47,844 bases of DNA from positions 1 to 47,844 of the forward strand of contig JAIXYM010000074.1 of NCBI GenBank assembly GCA_027490255.1, in the 5' to 3' direction. Made by a program: the position numbers and the translations under genes. The notes beneath the pieces are model-generated. The model worked only from the letters and a program-made list of their open reading frames with translations. It was not told the DNA's origin and searched no databases. This document shows positions 26,096-35,073 of this stretch, piece after piece; position 1 is the first letter of the stretch; each line of letters starts with the position of its first letter. The stretch is from Oxalobacteraceae bacterium. GTDB lineage: Bacteria; Pseudomonadota; Gammaproteobacteria; Burkholderiales; Burkholderiaceae_D.

Positions 26096-28405
26096 TCAGC
26101 GCTGCGACACCGCATCCACCACGACCAGCGCGGTCATATTGACGATACGGCGTACCGTGGCCGAGGGCGTGAGCACATGGACCGGCCGTGCACAGCCCAG
26201 CAGGATAGGCCCAATCGCCACGCCATTGCCCGCCGCGACCTTGAGCAGGTTGTAAGCGATATTGGCCGAATCGATATTGGGCATGACCAGCAGGTTCGCA
26301 TCACCCTTGAGAGGTGTGTCAGGCATCAGTGCGCGCAGCGTATGGGCATCGAGTGCGGTGTCACCGTGCATTTCACCGTCGACCTCGAGGTCCGGTGCGC
26401 GCGCTCTGAGCAGTGCCAGCGCTGCACGCATTTTTTTTGCAGACTCGCTGTCGTTGCTGCCGAAGTTGGAATGTGAGAGCAAGGCAGCGCGCGGATGCAA
26501 ACCGAAGCGACGCATTTCTTCCGCCGCCATGATGGTGATCTCGGCAAGCTGCTCTGCGGTCGGATTTTCATTGACGTGGGTATCCACCAGCACCAACTGA
26601 CGATCGGGCAAGATCAGCGCATTCATTGCTGCGTACGTATTGACCCCAGGGCGCTTGCCCAACACCTGATCGATATAGTGCAAATGTAAATCAGTGCTGC
26701 CGAAGGTGCCGCAGATCATGCCATCGGCATCACCTTTATGAATCGCCATGGCACCAATGAGGGTATGACGACGACGCATTTCCAATCGCGCCCATTGCTC
26801 AGTGACACCTTTGCGGTTCGTCATCGCCAGATAGGTCTCCCAATACGAGCGATAGCGGTCGTCTTGTTCCGGATTGATGATGTCGAAATCGATTTCAGGA
26901 CGCAGGCGCAGGCCATAACGTTCGATGCGTTGCGCAAGCACCGCAGGACGACCGATCAGCGTGGGCTTGGCCAGACCTTCATCGAGTACCACCTGCACGG
27001 CGCGCAGCACGCGCTCTTCTTCGCCTTCGGCAAAGACGATGCGCTTCTTCGATGGCGGTGCTTTCTTCGCAATCGCGAATACCGGCTTCATGAAACTACC
27101 GCTGTGATACACAAACTGCTGCAAACGATCCGCATAGGCGGCCATGTCTTTGATGGGTCGCAGCGCGACGCCTGACTCTTCGGCCGCACGCGCGACCGCC
27201 GGTGCGATCTTGAGCATGAGTCGCGGATCGAAGGGTTTGGGTATCAGGTAATCCGGACCAAACGCGAGATTGGTGATGCCATACGTCGTTGCGACCACAT
27301 CCGATTGCTCAGCCTGTGCCAGCTCGGCGATCGCATGCACGGCGGCGATTTCCATCGGACGTGTAATGGTGGTGGCACCGCAATCGAGCGCGCCACGGAA
27401 AATGTACGGGAAGCACAGCACATTGTTGACCTGATTCGGATAGTCCGAACGGCCGGTGGCGATGACGGCATCATCACGCACTTCGCGGACTTCCTCGGGC
27501 AGAATTTCCGGTGTGGGATTGGCAAGTGCCAGCACCAGCGGGCGCGGCCCCATCGCACGCACCATATCTTGTTTGAGCACGCCGCCTGCAGAGAGCCCCA
27601 GAAAAATATCCGCACCCGGAATGACTTCTGCCAGCGTACGCGCGGTCGTCTCTTGTGCAAAGCGCTCTTTGTCCGGATCCATCAGCTCCTTGCGGCCTTT
27701 GTAGACCACACCGGCGAGATCGGTAACAAAAATATTTTCAATCGGGAAGCCAAGATCTACGATCAGATCCAGACAGGCCAGCGCTGCCGCACCAGCACCC
27801 GAGACCACGAGTTTGCATTTTTTCAGATCTTTGCCAACGACCTTGAGACCATTCATGATCGCCGCACCCACGATGATGGCGGTGCCGTGCTGGTCATCAT
27901 GAAAGACCGGAATCTTCATCCGGTCACGCAGCTTGCGCTCGATATAGAAACACTCGGGCGCCTTGATGTCTTCGAGATTGATACCACCAAAGGTCGGCTC
28001 CAGCGCAGCGATGATGTCGCAGAGTTTGTCGGGATCGGTCTCGTTGATTTCGATATCAAATACATCGATACCAGCAAACTTTTTAAATAGAACGCCCTTA
28101 CCTTCCATCACCGGCTTGGCGGCCAGCGGGCCGATATTGCCCAGCCCCAGCACGGCGGTGCCATTGGTAATGACAGCAACCAGATTGCCGCGAGCGGTAT
28201 AGCGGAATGCGTTGGCGGGGTCGGCGGCAATTTCCTCGCAGGCCGCGGCAACGCCCGGTGAGTAGGCCAGGGCCAGATCGCGCTGGTTGGTCAATTGCTT
28301 GGTGGGGGTAACGCTGATCTTTCCGGGGGTGGGGAATTCGTGATACTCGAGGGCAGCCTGACGGAATTGCTGGCGAATCTCTTTCTGTGTTTTATCTGAA
28401 TCCAT
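26096..28405 (-). CDS. maeB: NADP-dependent malic enzyme MaeB (with phosphotransacetylase-like domain)
   Basis: Oxidatively decarboxylates malate to pyruvate with NADP. At 769 residues it has the long MaeB architecture: malic N-terminal domain (~15-160) with '[16 protein letters not shown]' and '[17 protein letters not shown]', an NAD-binding domain (~165-420) with '[16 protein letters not shown]' and '[12 protein letters not shown]', and a C-terminal phosphate acetyl/butyryltransferase-like domain (~430-765) beginning '[21 protein letters not shown]'. In E. coli the C-terminal domain is regulatory, sensing acetyl-CoA. The gene is monocistronic and divergent from thiL. Confidence 0.96.
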   Translation of the reverse strand: MDSDKTQKEIRQQFRQAALEYHEFPTPGKISVTPTKQLTNQRDLALAYSPGVAAACEEIAADPANAFRYTARGNLVAVITNGTAVLGLGNIGPLAAKPVMEGKGVLFKKFAGIDVFDIEINETDPDKLCDIIAALEPTFGGINLEDIKAPECFYIERKLRDRMKIPVFHDDQHGTAIIVGAAIMNGLKVVGKDLKKCKLVVSGAGAAALACLDLIVDLGFPIENIFVTDLAGVVYKGRKELMDPDKERFAQETTARTLAEVIPGADIFLGLSAGGVLKQDMVRAMGPRPLVLALANPTPEILPEEVREVRDDAVIATGRSDYPNQVNNVLCFPYIFRGALDCGATTITRPMEIAAVHAIAELAQAEQSDVVATTYGITNLAFGPDYLIPKPFDPRLMLKIAPAVARAAEESGVALRPIKDMAAYADRLQQFVYHSGSFMKPVFAIAKKAPPSKKRIVFAEGEEERVLRAVQVVLDEGLAKPTLIGRPAVLAQRIERYGLRLRPEIDFDIINPEQDDRYRSYWETYLAMTNRKGVTEQWARLEMRRRHTLIGAMAIHKGDADGMICGTFGSTDLHLHYIDQVLGKRPGVNTYAAMNALILPDRQLVLVDTHVNENPTAEQLAEITIMAAEEMRRFGLHPRAALLSHSNFGSNDSESAKKMRAALALLRARAPDLEVDGEMHGDTALDAHTLRALMPDTPLKGDANLLVMPNIDSANIAYNLLKVAAGNGVAIGPILLGCARPVHVLTPSATVRRIVNMTALVVVDAVSQR

Positions 28406-28568
28406 GCGAGGCAGCTTTCCTGAGTACTTTGCAGCGTAATTGCAGCTTGAAATTGACCTGCGATTTTATCAGACCGATGGTTTATGGCTTAAATGATCGA
28501 TAGTCGAACATTTGCTGCATCAAGAGCGCCGAGGTTAATCAAGATAGTACTTCGGTACAATCGCCGCT

Positions 28569-29540
28569 ATGTTGTCTGAATTCGAACTCATCGCCCGCTA
28601 TTTCGATCGCCCGCAAGCCCCCGACAACGTGGTGAAACTGGGTGTGGGTGACGATTGCGCTTTACTTGCACCCCCACCGGGCCAGACCTTGGCCATCTCC
28701 ACCGACATGCTGGTCGAAGGCCGCCATTTTTTTGCCGGTGCAGATCCAGAAAAGCTGGGGCACAAGGCGCTCGCGGTGAACTTGTCTGATCTTGCGGCGA
28801 TGGGTGCGAAACCGATGGCCTTTACTCTGGCGCTGGCACTACCATCGGCCGACGAAAACTGGCTGGCCGGTTTTGCACGGGGCTTGTTCGCGCTGGCTGA
28901 TGCCGAGGGTATACGACTGATCGGTGGCGATACGACACGCGGGCCGCTTAATCTCTGTATTACTGTGATGGGCAGCGTTCCAGTAGACGAAGCCTTACGT
29001 CGCGATGCCGCAAAGAATGGCGACGATCTCTGGGTCTCGGGTACGCTCGGCGACGCGCGACTGGCGCTAGAAGTCTTGAAGGGTAATCTCACACTCACGC
29101 CCGCATTATTGTCCCTGGCTGAGGAGCGACTGCACCGCCCCACCCCGCGCTGCGCGCTGGGTATGGCTTTGCGCGGTATCGCGCATGCGGCGATTGATGT
29201 GTCGGATGGATTGCTAGGCGATCTTGGTCACCTACTCGCACGCTCACAACTGGGGGCAGAGATTGACGCAGCATCATTACCGGCCGGACCCGCAGTCGCG
29301 CAACAAGCCGCGGACAGGCAGACTGACTACATGCTCAACGGTGGCGACGATTACGAATTATGTTTTACTGCGCCGCCTGAGCAACGTGATGCGGTGTTGT
29401 CAGCTGCCGCATCAGTCAACACACCCATCACCCGCATTGGTCGCCTCAAATCGGGTGCGGGTATACAGATACTCGATACTGCGGGCAAGTCACTACCCTT
29501 CACTTCACAATCGTTCGATCATTTCGGCAAAGATATCTGA
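28569..29540 (+). CDS. thiL: ThiL, thiamine-monophosphate kinase
   Basis: Phosphorylates thiamine monophosphate to thiamine diphosphate. The 323-residue protein has the PurM-like fold motifs: 'EFELIARYF' at the N-terminus, 'GVGDDCALL' (26-34), 'STDMLVEGRHF', 'NLSDLAAMGAKP', 'IGGDTT' (Mg and nucleotide ligands) and 'DVSDGLLGDLGH', ending with 'GGDDYELCFT'. It is followed by pgpA with a TGATG overlap, the usual thiL-pgpA arrangement of proteobacteria, so the two are translationally coupled. Confidence 0.96.
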   Translation: MLSEFELIARYFDRPQAPDNVVKLGVGDDCALLAPPPGQTLAISTDMLVEGRHFFAGADPEKLGHKALAVNLSDLAAMGAKPMAFTLALALPSADENWLAGFARGLFALADAEGIRLIGGDTTRGPLNLCITVMGSVPVDEALRRDAAKNGDDLWVSGTLGDARLALEVLKGNLTLTPALLSLAEERLHRPTPRCALGMALRGIAHAAIDVSDGLLGDLGHLLARSQLGAEIDAASLPAGPAVAQQAADRQTDYMLNGGDDYELCFTAPPEQRDAVLSAAASVNTPITRIGRLKSGAGIQILDTAGKSLPFTSQSFDHFGKDI

Positions 29541-30145
29541 TGCTGCCTAATTCACCTGACTCTTCTAGCTCATCTGACTCGGCTGACTCACCCGGTTCAG
29601 CCGATACGGCCACCCCGCCTCTGAATGCAGCGGCCACGACCTATCGCATGCCGATGCGGCGCCCGAACGTCAACTTCATGCTGTCCCACCCTGTGCACTG
29701 GGTCTCATTAGGATTTGGAAGCGGCCTCTCGCCCATCATGCCGGGCACCATGGGTACCTTGTTTGGCTGGCTGAGTTTTTATGTACTGACGATGCGCTGG
29801 CCGGAAATTTTTACGCCCGCAGTGTGGGGTGCCATCATCGTGGTCGGATTTGTTGTGGGTATCTGGCTGTGCGATAAAACCGGACAAGCGCTGGGTGTAC
29901 CAGACCACGGCGCTATCGTCTGGGATGAAATCATTGCTATCTGGCTGGTGATGTTATTCGTGATGCCCGCCAGCTTTGGTGCGCAGCTGGTAGCGTTTCT
30001 GATCTTTCGCGCCTTCGACATGATCAAGCCGCCACCGATACGACAATTTGAACGGCGCTTCAAGAACGGTTTTGGGGTGATGGGGGATGATTTGATTGCT
30101 GCGTTTTTTACGCTGTTGGTGCTGGCGTTGTGGCGGGTGGTGTGA
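29540..30145 (+). CDS. pgpA: PgpA, phosphatidylglycerophosphatase A
   Basis: Membrane phosphatase that makes phosphatidylglycerol from phosphatidylglycerophosphate. Residues ~45-201 are the PgpA domain: 'FGSGLSPIMPGTMGTLFGW', then helices, the Asp-rich 'DHGAIVWDEIIAIW' and 'FDMIKPPPIRQFERRFKNGFGVMGDDLIAAF', which hold the catalytic acidic residues. The first ~35 residues are an unusual low-complexity Ser/Asp/Pro/Ala stretch not found in E. coli PgpA; a start at the internal Met near residue 36 would remove it, but the overlap with thiL favours the first ATG. Confidence 0.93.
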   Translation: MLPNSPDSSSSSDSADSPGSADTATPPLNAAATTYRMPMRRPNVNFMLSHPVHWVSLGFGSGLSPIMPGTMGTLFGWLSFYVLTMRWPEIFTPAVWGAIIVVGFVVGIWLCDKTGQALGVPDHGAIVWDEIIAIWLVMLFVMPASFGAQLVAFLIFRAFDMIKPPPIRQFERRFKNGFGVMGDDLIAAFFTLLVLALWRVV

Positions 30146-30259
30146 GGGGATGTGGGAGTCTTTGTGGCGGGTGATGTGAACTAAAAGCTTTGAATGGTGC
30201 GATGTTTTTTTTCTTATCAAAGTCATCTGGCAAACATTCAAAGTCATCCGGCAAACAAT

Positions 30260-30359
30260 CAAAGACACTGGATCCCGGCCTGCGCCGGGATGACGTTCAT
30301 AGTGTAGTTGTCCTCAAAATCGTCATCCCGGCGAAAGCCGGGATCCAGCGTCTTTCGTT
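30260..30359. repeat. Dispersed hairpin repeat, inverted pair (30260-30296 and 30321-30359)
   Basis: Two copies of the same ~40-base unit in opposite orientation, with cores ATCCCGGC-CTGC-GCCGGGAT (30272-30291) and ATCCCGGC-GAAA-GCCGGGAT (30325-30344), only 24 bases apart. The pair sits in the 301-base gap between pgpA and pncC. Upstream, at 30220-30255, the phrase 'AAAGTCATC(T/C)GGCAAACA(T/A)TC' occurs twice in tandem. The rest of the gap shows nothing else. Confidence 0.85.
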
Positions 30360-30446
30360 GCTCACCCGCCGACTGTAGACAAAAAAACAAGCCTACATGA
30401 ACGCCAGTGCAATCAAACATACAAGCCTGAAACCAAGGAGACCCGA

Positions 30447-30932
30447 ATGCATCACCTGACCGACCTCGCCACACAAGTAGGGCACGCCCTACAGCAACGC
30501 GGCTGGAAGTTAGCTACGTGCGAATCCATCACGGGTGGCGGTATTTCTCAGGCCATTACCGATATCGCCGGCTCATCTGAGTGGTTTGACTGCGGCTTCG
30601 CCACCTATTCGAATGCCTCAAAAACTCGGTTTCTTGACGTGCCCGAATCGCTGCTTGCCCAGCACGGCGCAGTCAGCGAAGCGGTGGCTGCGGCGATGGT
30701 GCGTGGTGCGCTGGCTCACACCGATGCGCAAATCAGTTTGTCCACCACGGGTATTGCCGGCCCGGGCGGCGCCGTGCCAGGCAAACCGGTGGGCACCGTC
30801 TGTTTTGGCTGGGCACATGGCAGCATCGTGCATACTGAGCGGCTCGTGTTCACTGGCGACCGCGCAGCGGTACGGGCGCAGACCGCAGAACACGCACTAC
30901 AGGGATTGTTGGATTTTTTGGAGCGCTTATAA
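30447..30932 (+). CDS. pncC: PncC/CinA-C nicotinamide-nucleotide amidohydrolase
   Basis: Deamidates nicotinamide mononucleotide to nicotinate mononucleotide, recycling pyridine nucleotides. It is the stand-alone C-terminal CinA domain of 161 residues. Motifs: 'LATCESITGGGISQAITD', 'GFATYSNASKTRFLDV', 'HGAVSEAVAAAMVRGAL' and 'STTGIAGPGGAVPGKPVGTVCFG'. AAGGAG lies at 30435-30440, six bases before the ATG. The hydrolase gene starts one base after its stop, so the two are likely co-transcribed. Confidence 0.94.
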   Translation: MHHLTDLATQVGHALQQRGWKLATCESITGGGISQAITDIAGSSEWFDCGFATYSNASKTRFLDVPESLLAQHGAVSEAVAAAMVRGALAHTDAQISLSTTGIAGPGGAVPGKPVGTVCFGWAHGSIVHTERLVFTGDRAAVRAQTAEHALQGLLDFLERL

Positions 30933-31811
30933 ATGCTGAATAATTTCATCCGCGAGCAACGCGACGTCAATGGCGTGCGCATCAACTTTCGTCACGGCGG
31001 CAAAGGTCCGCCTCTCTTGCTGCTGCACGGCTACCCACAAACGCACGTGATCTGGCATAAGGTCGCAGATGCACTCGCCGAAAAATTCACGCTGGTGATG
31101 CCGGATTTGCGCGGTTATGGCGATTCATCAAAACCAAAAGGCGATGCCGATCATGGTAATTATTCCAAGCGCGCGATGGCAAAAGATATGGCCGAGCTAA
31201 TGCAGAGTCTGGGACACGAACGCTATGCGGTCTGTGGCCATGATCGCGGTGGCCGCGTGGCACACCGCTTGGTGCTGGATCATGCAGAACATATCAGCCA
31301 GCTGATGCTGATCGATATCTCGCCGACGCGCACGATGTTCGAGAAAACCGACAAGCCTTTCGCCGATGCGTACTACCACTGGTTCTTTCTCGCGCAGCCT
31401 TCACCACTGCCAGAGACACTCATCGGCGGTAATCCGCGTTTCTTCATTGATTATTCGCTAGGCGGCTGGGGTTCGGGCGGTACGAATTTTTTTGCCCCGG
31501 AAGCACTCGAAGAATACCGCCGCTGCTTCTGCGATCCCGCCATGATTCACGCCGGCTGCGAAGACTATCGCGCAGCATCCACCATCGATCTGGTGCACGA
31601 TCAGGATCACGAAAGCAACAAGATCAGCTGCCCGGTGCATGTTGTTTGGGGCGCCAACGGCGTAGTCGGTAGATTGTTCTCACCGATTGAAGACTGGCAG
31701 GCAAAAGCGAAAGGCAAAGTGACCGGTCACGCCCTGCAATCAGGTCACTTCATTCCGGATCAGGTGCCGGACGTTTTATTGGAAGAGATGCTGGGATTTT
31801 TTGAAGCCTAG
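30933..31811 (+). CDS. Alpha/beta hydrolase, fluoroacetate/haloacetate dehalogenase type
   Basis: A 292-residue cytosolic hydrolase. Against the well-studied fluoroacetate dehalogenase (residue numbers from memory: D110, R111, R114, D134, H155, W156, Y219, H280) every functional position is present: nucleophile D104 with R105 and R108 in 'CGHDRGGRVAHR', D128 in 'LIDISP', H149-W150 in 'YYHWFF', Y212 in 'CEDYRAA' and H272 in 'QSGHFIPD'. The oxyanion motif is HGYPQ (32-36). It is therefore probably an active haloacetate dehalogenase or close ester hydrolase. It shares a transcript with pncC. The true substrate in this organism is unknown. Confidence 0.88.
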   Translation: MLNNFIREQRDVNGVRINFRHGGKGPPLLLLHGYPQTHVIWHKVADALAEKFTLVMPDLRGYGDSSKPKGDADHGNYSKRAMAKDMAELMQSLGHERYAVCGHDRGGRVAHRLVLDHAEHISQLMLIDISPTRTMFEKTDKPFADAYYHWFFLAQPSPLPETLIGGNPRFFIDYSLGGWGSGGTNFFAPEALEEYRRCFCDPAMIHAGCEDYRAASTIDLVHDQDHESNKISCPVHVVWGANGVVGRLFSPIEDWQAKAKGKVTGHALQSGHFIPDQVPDVLLEEMLGFFEA

Positions 31812-31951
31812 CGGGCTGTCGCTTACGGCGTCGTTATTTACGATAAACACGCCCGGCATCCGCCCACTGGCGGTCTTGCACCAGGATGACGATAATGAGA
31901 CCGTCAGTTTTTCAAACGTCATCCTGATGCGGACAAGCCCAACGCGCCGGC

Positions 31952-32497
31952 TCAGCAATTAAGTATAGCCAGCCGTTCCGTTGCAAGATCATAAAGCTTT
32001 CGGTAGCGCTCGTTTTCGCGACACAGTTCGATCGTTTCAAGCAGCACTTCACGTGCTTCTTCCTTCCGACCCATTGCAAGCAGGCATTCTCCCAGTCGGT
32101 AGGCAGCAGCGGCATCCCCCGGCCGCAGCATCAGGGTCTGGGCAAACAACAGCACCGCTTGTTCCGGCTGGTTTTGACGTTGCAGACACGAGCCCGCCAT
32201 GAAGCTGTAGCGTGGCTCGCGTGGTTCATGCAATACCAGCTGCAGCGCAATGGGCAAGGCGTGGTGAAAACTGCCTTCATTGCACAGATCATTGCCCACA
32301 CCGTACAAGGCATCGAGTTCATCCGGAGATATGCCACGTACTTCAGCAAGCGTGCGACCTGACGCCGCGAGAGATTGCAACCAGTCGAGTTCGTCCGGCA
32401 AGGCAGCCAGCCGTTCCGACAACTGCTCCACAATAGCGGCCACGTCCGGATCGCGTGGCGGATGTAAATAAGTCGAGGACATGGCGTTCAACGGCAT
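31952..32497 (-). CDS. SycD/LcrH-like TPR chaperone of type III secretion
   Basis: A 181-residue all-helical protein with three TPR repeats: 'DALYGVGNDLCNEGSFHHALPIALQLVLH', 'PRYSFMAGSCLQRQNQPEQAVLLFAQTLML' and 'AAAAYRLGECLLAMGRKEEAREVLLETIEL'. This order and the 'L.....G....A......L....P...YSF..GSC.Q' framing are those of class II chaperones (SycD/IpgC/LcrH) that hold hydrophobic translocators before secretion. It starts either at 32497, overlapping the upstream gene by ten bases, or at 32482. Its neighbours upstream are two proteins with paired membrane segments, the expected type of cargo. No secretion apparatus gene is in the window. Confidence 0.75.
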   Translation of the reverse strand: MPLNAMSSTYLHPPRDPDVAAIVEQLSERLAALPDELDWLQSLAASGRTLAEVRGISPDELDALYGVGNDLCNEGSFHHALPIALQLVLHEPREPRYSFMAGSCLQRQNQPEQAVLLFAQTLMLRPGDAAAAYRLGECLLAMGRKEEAREVLLETIELCRENERYRKLYDLATERLAILNC

Positions 32498-33183
32498 TGA
32501 AGATTAGGTATGCAGTAGGCACCGATGGCAATGGTCGCTTGCGTCATAAAGTAACCAGTGACCCACATCCCCCAGCGCGCGCCAAAGCTCAGCGGTGTGT
32601 CAGCGATGCTCCCGCGTGCGGCGATGGTGAGCATGGCAACCGCCGCAACGCCGGAGGCTGCCGTAAGCGACGGCGCAATGATTTTCCAGTTGCCGCGTAT
32701 AGTGCGGGCGAACTCCCGACAATCGTAGGCACCAGCCGCAAGGTCGTCTTGTTCCACCGGCGTCGTTGTTGGTTGCAGTTTTGTTTGTAAGGTGTGCAGA
32801 AAATTCTGCATCGGGATGTTGTTTTCTGAGTTCCCGACCTTGTTATCGGCATCGTTACCGGCATCGTTATCGACATTGCTTTGGACATTTTTACTGGCAT
32901 CGTCATTTGCGTATATCGACGCACTCGTTGGCGCTTGACGTATCTTGCTCACCACAGCCTGAGCGATGGTTTTTTTTGAGCTTCTGTCATCGCTATCGGA
33001 ATCGCTTGAGGCATCGCCGTAGATAGAGATGTCGGTATCTCCAGAGTGCGTGCTTATCCATTCATCGTTGGACGAGATATCATCTTCATCAAGCTTGATA
33101 TTTACATGCTGAGTTGGTGGAGAGAAGGGCCGCTGGAGCGACGGTTTACCGGCATTGCTGCTTGAGGTGCTTGAGGTGCTCAT
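32488..33183 (-). CDS. Unrecognised protein with two C-terminal membrane segments (candidate secreted translocator/effector)
   Basis: 231 residues; AAGGA lies nine bases before the ATG at 33183. The N-terminal two-thirds are polar, Ser/Asp/Asn-rich and probably disordered (a 'SSDSDSDD' run near residues 58-66 and an Asn/Asp-rich run near 105-120). Two hydrophobic segments close the protein: 'IIAPSLTAASGVAAVAMLTIAA' (~168-190) and 'WGMWVTGYFMTQATIAIGAYCI' (~204-226), about 15 residues apart. No signal peptide. A Ser-rich start ('MSTSSTSSSNAGK') is common in type III secreted proteins. It lies just upstream of, and overlaps, the SycD-like chaperone. Function not recognised. Confidence 0.7.
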   Translation of the reverse strand: MSTSSTSSSNAGKPSLQRPFSPPTQHVNIKLDEDDISSNDEWISTHSGDTDISIYGDASSDSDSDDRSSKKTIAQAVVSKIRQAPTSASIYANDDASKNVQSNVDNDAGNDADNKVGNSENNIPMQNFLHTLQTKLQPTTTPVEQDDLAAGAYDCREFARTIRGNWKIIAPSLTAASGVAAVAMLTIAARGSIADTPLSFGARWGMWVTGYFMTQATIAIGAYCIPNLQCR

Positions 33184-33345
33184 GTTGATTAGTCCTTCAT
33201 GTTTGATAAAAAATATAAGGCGCCCCAGAACCCGATCAAGCGGGATAGAACACCACTCAATAGTTATTTGATTCCTCGACCGTAACGAGCGTAGCTGTCA
33301 ACGTAGTGCGAGCCCGCGTGACAGATTTGCTGCCGTCCATGTTGG

Positions 33346-33894
33346 TTAGTCATTCGCCGATTTCATCAAAAACGCAAAGAACGGGAACCCTAAAATAAAG
33401 CCGATGCCCCCAAAGCCAAGAATAGCTATATTACCTATTTTATCTACAGGGCCTCGGGGTTCCTCGCTGTTGAGATATATCGGAAGCGACTGAAAGCCAG
33501 GCACAAGATCTGCAATGGCTGCCATTTGGACTCCGAGGATAGTCGCGGAGCTAACGACGAATCCGACCAATGCAATAATGTGGCGGGTGCGATTGCAATA
33601 GATCAGCGGGATTGCATCGCGCCGGTCCGGTTGTAAAACCGGACGTGCCGGTGTCGCAGTACCTTGGTTGGTCGACGGTTGAGAACGTTCGCTCGCAATC
33701 AGTTCGGCTACCGCTCTTGGGTCAGACCTTATGTTCGCGGATTGCGCCTGTTCTTGTAGCGCTTCATTCCATAGACCATTCGGTAATAGGATGGCGACAC
33801 AGTCGGGACCTTGAATAATTTGCGGGCTCGTTAAAGGAGTGGCCGGTACCCCGGACCGTGAGTGTAAGTTGGGGTTGAAATTAGCTTGTGACAT
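33346..33894 (-). CDS. Unrecognised protein with two membrane segments (second candidate secreted protein)
   Basis: 182 residues; AAAGGA lies eight bases before the ATG at 33894. The first ~95 residues are polar with a Pro/Thr/Ser-rich start ('SRSGVPATPLTSPQ') and a helix around 40-70. Two hydrophobic segments follow: 'HIIALVGFVVSSATILGVQMAAIADLV' (~105-131) and 'IGNIAILGFGGIGFILGFPFFAFLM' (~153-177). No signal peptide. Its architecture parallels the next gene (32488-33183), and the three genes including the chaperone look like one transcription unit separated by 162 bases. No family recognised. Confidence 0.7.
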   Translation of the reverse strand: MSQANFNPNLHSRSGVPATPLTSPQIIQGPDCVAILLPNGLWNEALQEQAQSANIRSDPRAVAELIASERSQPSTNQGTATPARPVLQPDRRDAIPLIYCNRTRHIIALVGFVVSSATILGVQMAAIADLVPGFQSLPIYLNSEEPRGPVDKIGNIAILGFGGIGFILGFPFFAFLMKSAND

Positions 33895-33968
33895 ACAGGG
33901 TTCCTTTGTTGACTGAAGAATTACCCGTTAAGTGTCCAAGGCTCTGGATTTGTTCCGGTGGTCACATG

Positions 33969-34018
33969 AAAAAACATCTATGCATCAAAAGATGTGCGGA
34001 CGAGATTCACATCTCGTC
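33969..34018. terminator. Hairpins between pyrF and the membrane-protein gene
   Basis: 33999-34006 GACGAGAT and 34011-34018 ATCTCGTC form an eight-base stem with a four-base loop. Next to it ACATCT (33974-33979) pairs with AGATGT (33990-33995); on the minus strand the latter structure runs into a T tract, as an intrinsic terminator for pyrF would. The stems are short, so this could equally be leader structure for the gene at 33894. The remainder of 33895-34176 shows nothing else. Confidence 0.45.
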
Positions 34019-34176
34019 AGGCATGATCTTAGGCCGTCAACCGATCGGCGATGAGGAAGGTGAGGATTGGTTATGAACAACATTTTCGTGCGCCCTTGGA
34101 AGCGCGACCGCAATCAGAACTAGCGGCTGTGTAAATGCATAAGAACGACCGGCACGTCAATGCGCCGTCGTAAAAG

Positions 34177-35010
34177 TTATCCCTGACGGCCGCAACGGTA
34201 CTGATTCACTGCATCCCTCGTTTCGCGTGCCACGCTTGCAGCCGCTGCCGCAAAGTCTTCACCGGCCTCAGGCTTTGCATACAAAATCGCGCGCGAAGAA
34301 TTGATCATCATTCCGGTGCCGTCAGCTGTCTGACCAGCCTCGACCGTGGCCTTGATATCGCCACCCTGCGCACCGATGCCCGGCACCAGCAGCGGCATGT
34401 CACCGACAATGGCGCGTACCTGCGCGAGTTCCTGCGGGAAGGTGGCGCCGACCACCAGACCACACTGTCCGTGACGGTTCCATTTGGATGCCACCTGCCG
34501 CGCGACATGCTGATACAGCGGCTGGCCATCAACGTTCAGAAACTGCAGATCCGAACCACCCGGATTAGAGGTGCGGCACAGAACGATCACACCACGATCC
34601 TGCCATTCCAGATACGGCTCAACCGAATCAAAACCCATGTACGGATTGACGGTCACTGCATCGGCGCGATAACGCTCGAAAGCTTCACGCGCATATTGTT
34701 CGGCAGTGGCGCCGATGTCACCGCGCTTGGCGTCGAGCACAATGGGTATCTGCGGATATTGCGCTTTCAGATAATCGCAAATAGCCTGCAGCTGATCTTC
34801 CGCCGCAATGGCAGCGAAATACGCAATCTGCGGCTTGAACGCGCAGGCGGTCGCGACGGTGGCATCAATGATCGCCTTGCAAAAAGTAAAGATGGCGTCG
34901 CTCTTTCCTTGCAAAGCATCAGGAAAACGCTGGATATCGGGATCAAGTCCGACGCAAAGCAGAGAATCATTGGCTCGGATGGCGGCAGCGAGTTTGTCAG
35001 TGAATTTCAC
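34177..35010 (-). CDS. pyrF: Orotidine 5'-phosphate decarboxylase (type 2)
   Basis: Final step of UMP synthesis. The 277-residue protein is the longer type 2 form. The catalytic tetrad motif is LDAKRGDIG at 92-100, preceded by '[12 protein letters not shown]' and followed by '[18 protein letters not shown]' and '[10 protein letters not shown]', the phosphate loop. It is divergent from the EamA transporter and lies upstream of the chaperone island on the same strand, with hairpins between. Confidence 0.96.
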   Translation of the reverse strand: MKFTDKLAAAIRANDSLLCVGLDPDIQRFPDALQGKSDAIFTFCKAIIDATVATACAFKPQIAYFAAIAAEDQLQAICDYLKAQYPQIPIVLDAKRGDIGATAEQYAREAFERYRADAVTVNPYMGFDSVEPYLEWQDRGVIVLCRTSNPGGSDLQFLNVDGQPLYQHVARQVASKWNRHGQCGLVVGATFPQELAQVRAIVGDMPLLVPGIGAQGGDIKATVEAGQTADGTGMMINSSRAILYAKPEAGEDFAAAAASVARETRDAVNQYRCGRQG

Positions 35011-35073
35011 GCGAGTTGGCAGCAGTGGTCAATGAAGCCTCGATTGTAGCCTGTCATGCTATTGTCTCGCCCC

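Noticed and set aside
27305..28090. Plus-strand frame of 261 codons.
   Set aside because: It is antisense to maeB, with the composition typical of a shadow frame in GC-rich coding DNA.
33888..34076. Plus-strand 62-codon frame between pyrF and the membrane-protein gene.
   Set aside because: No ribosome site, and it crosses the hairpins and the start of the opposite gene; better explained as non-coding.
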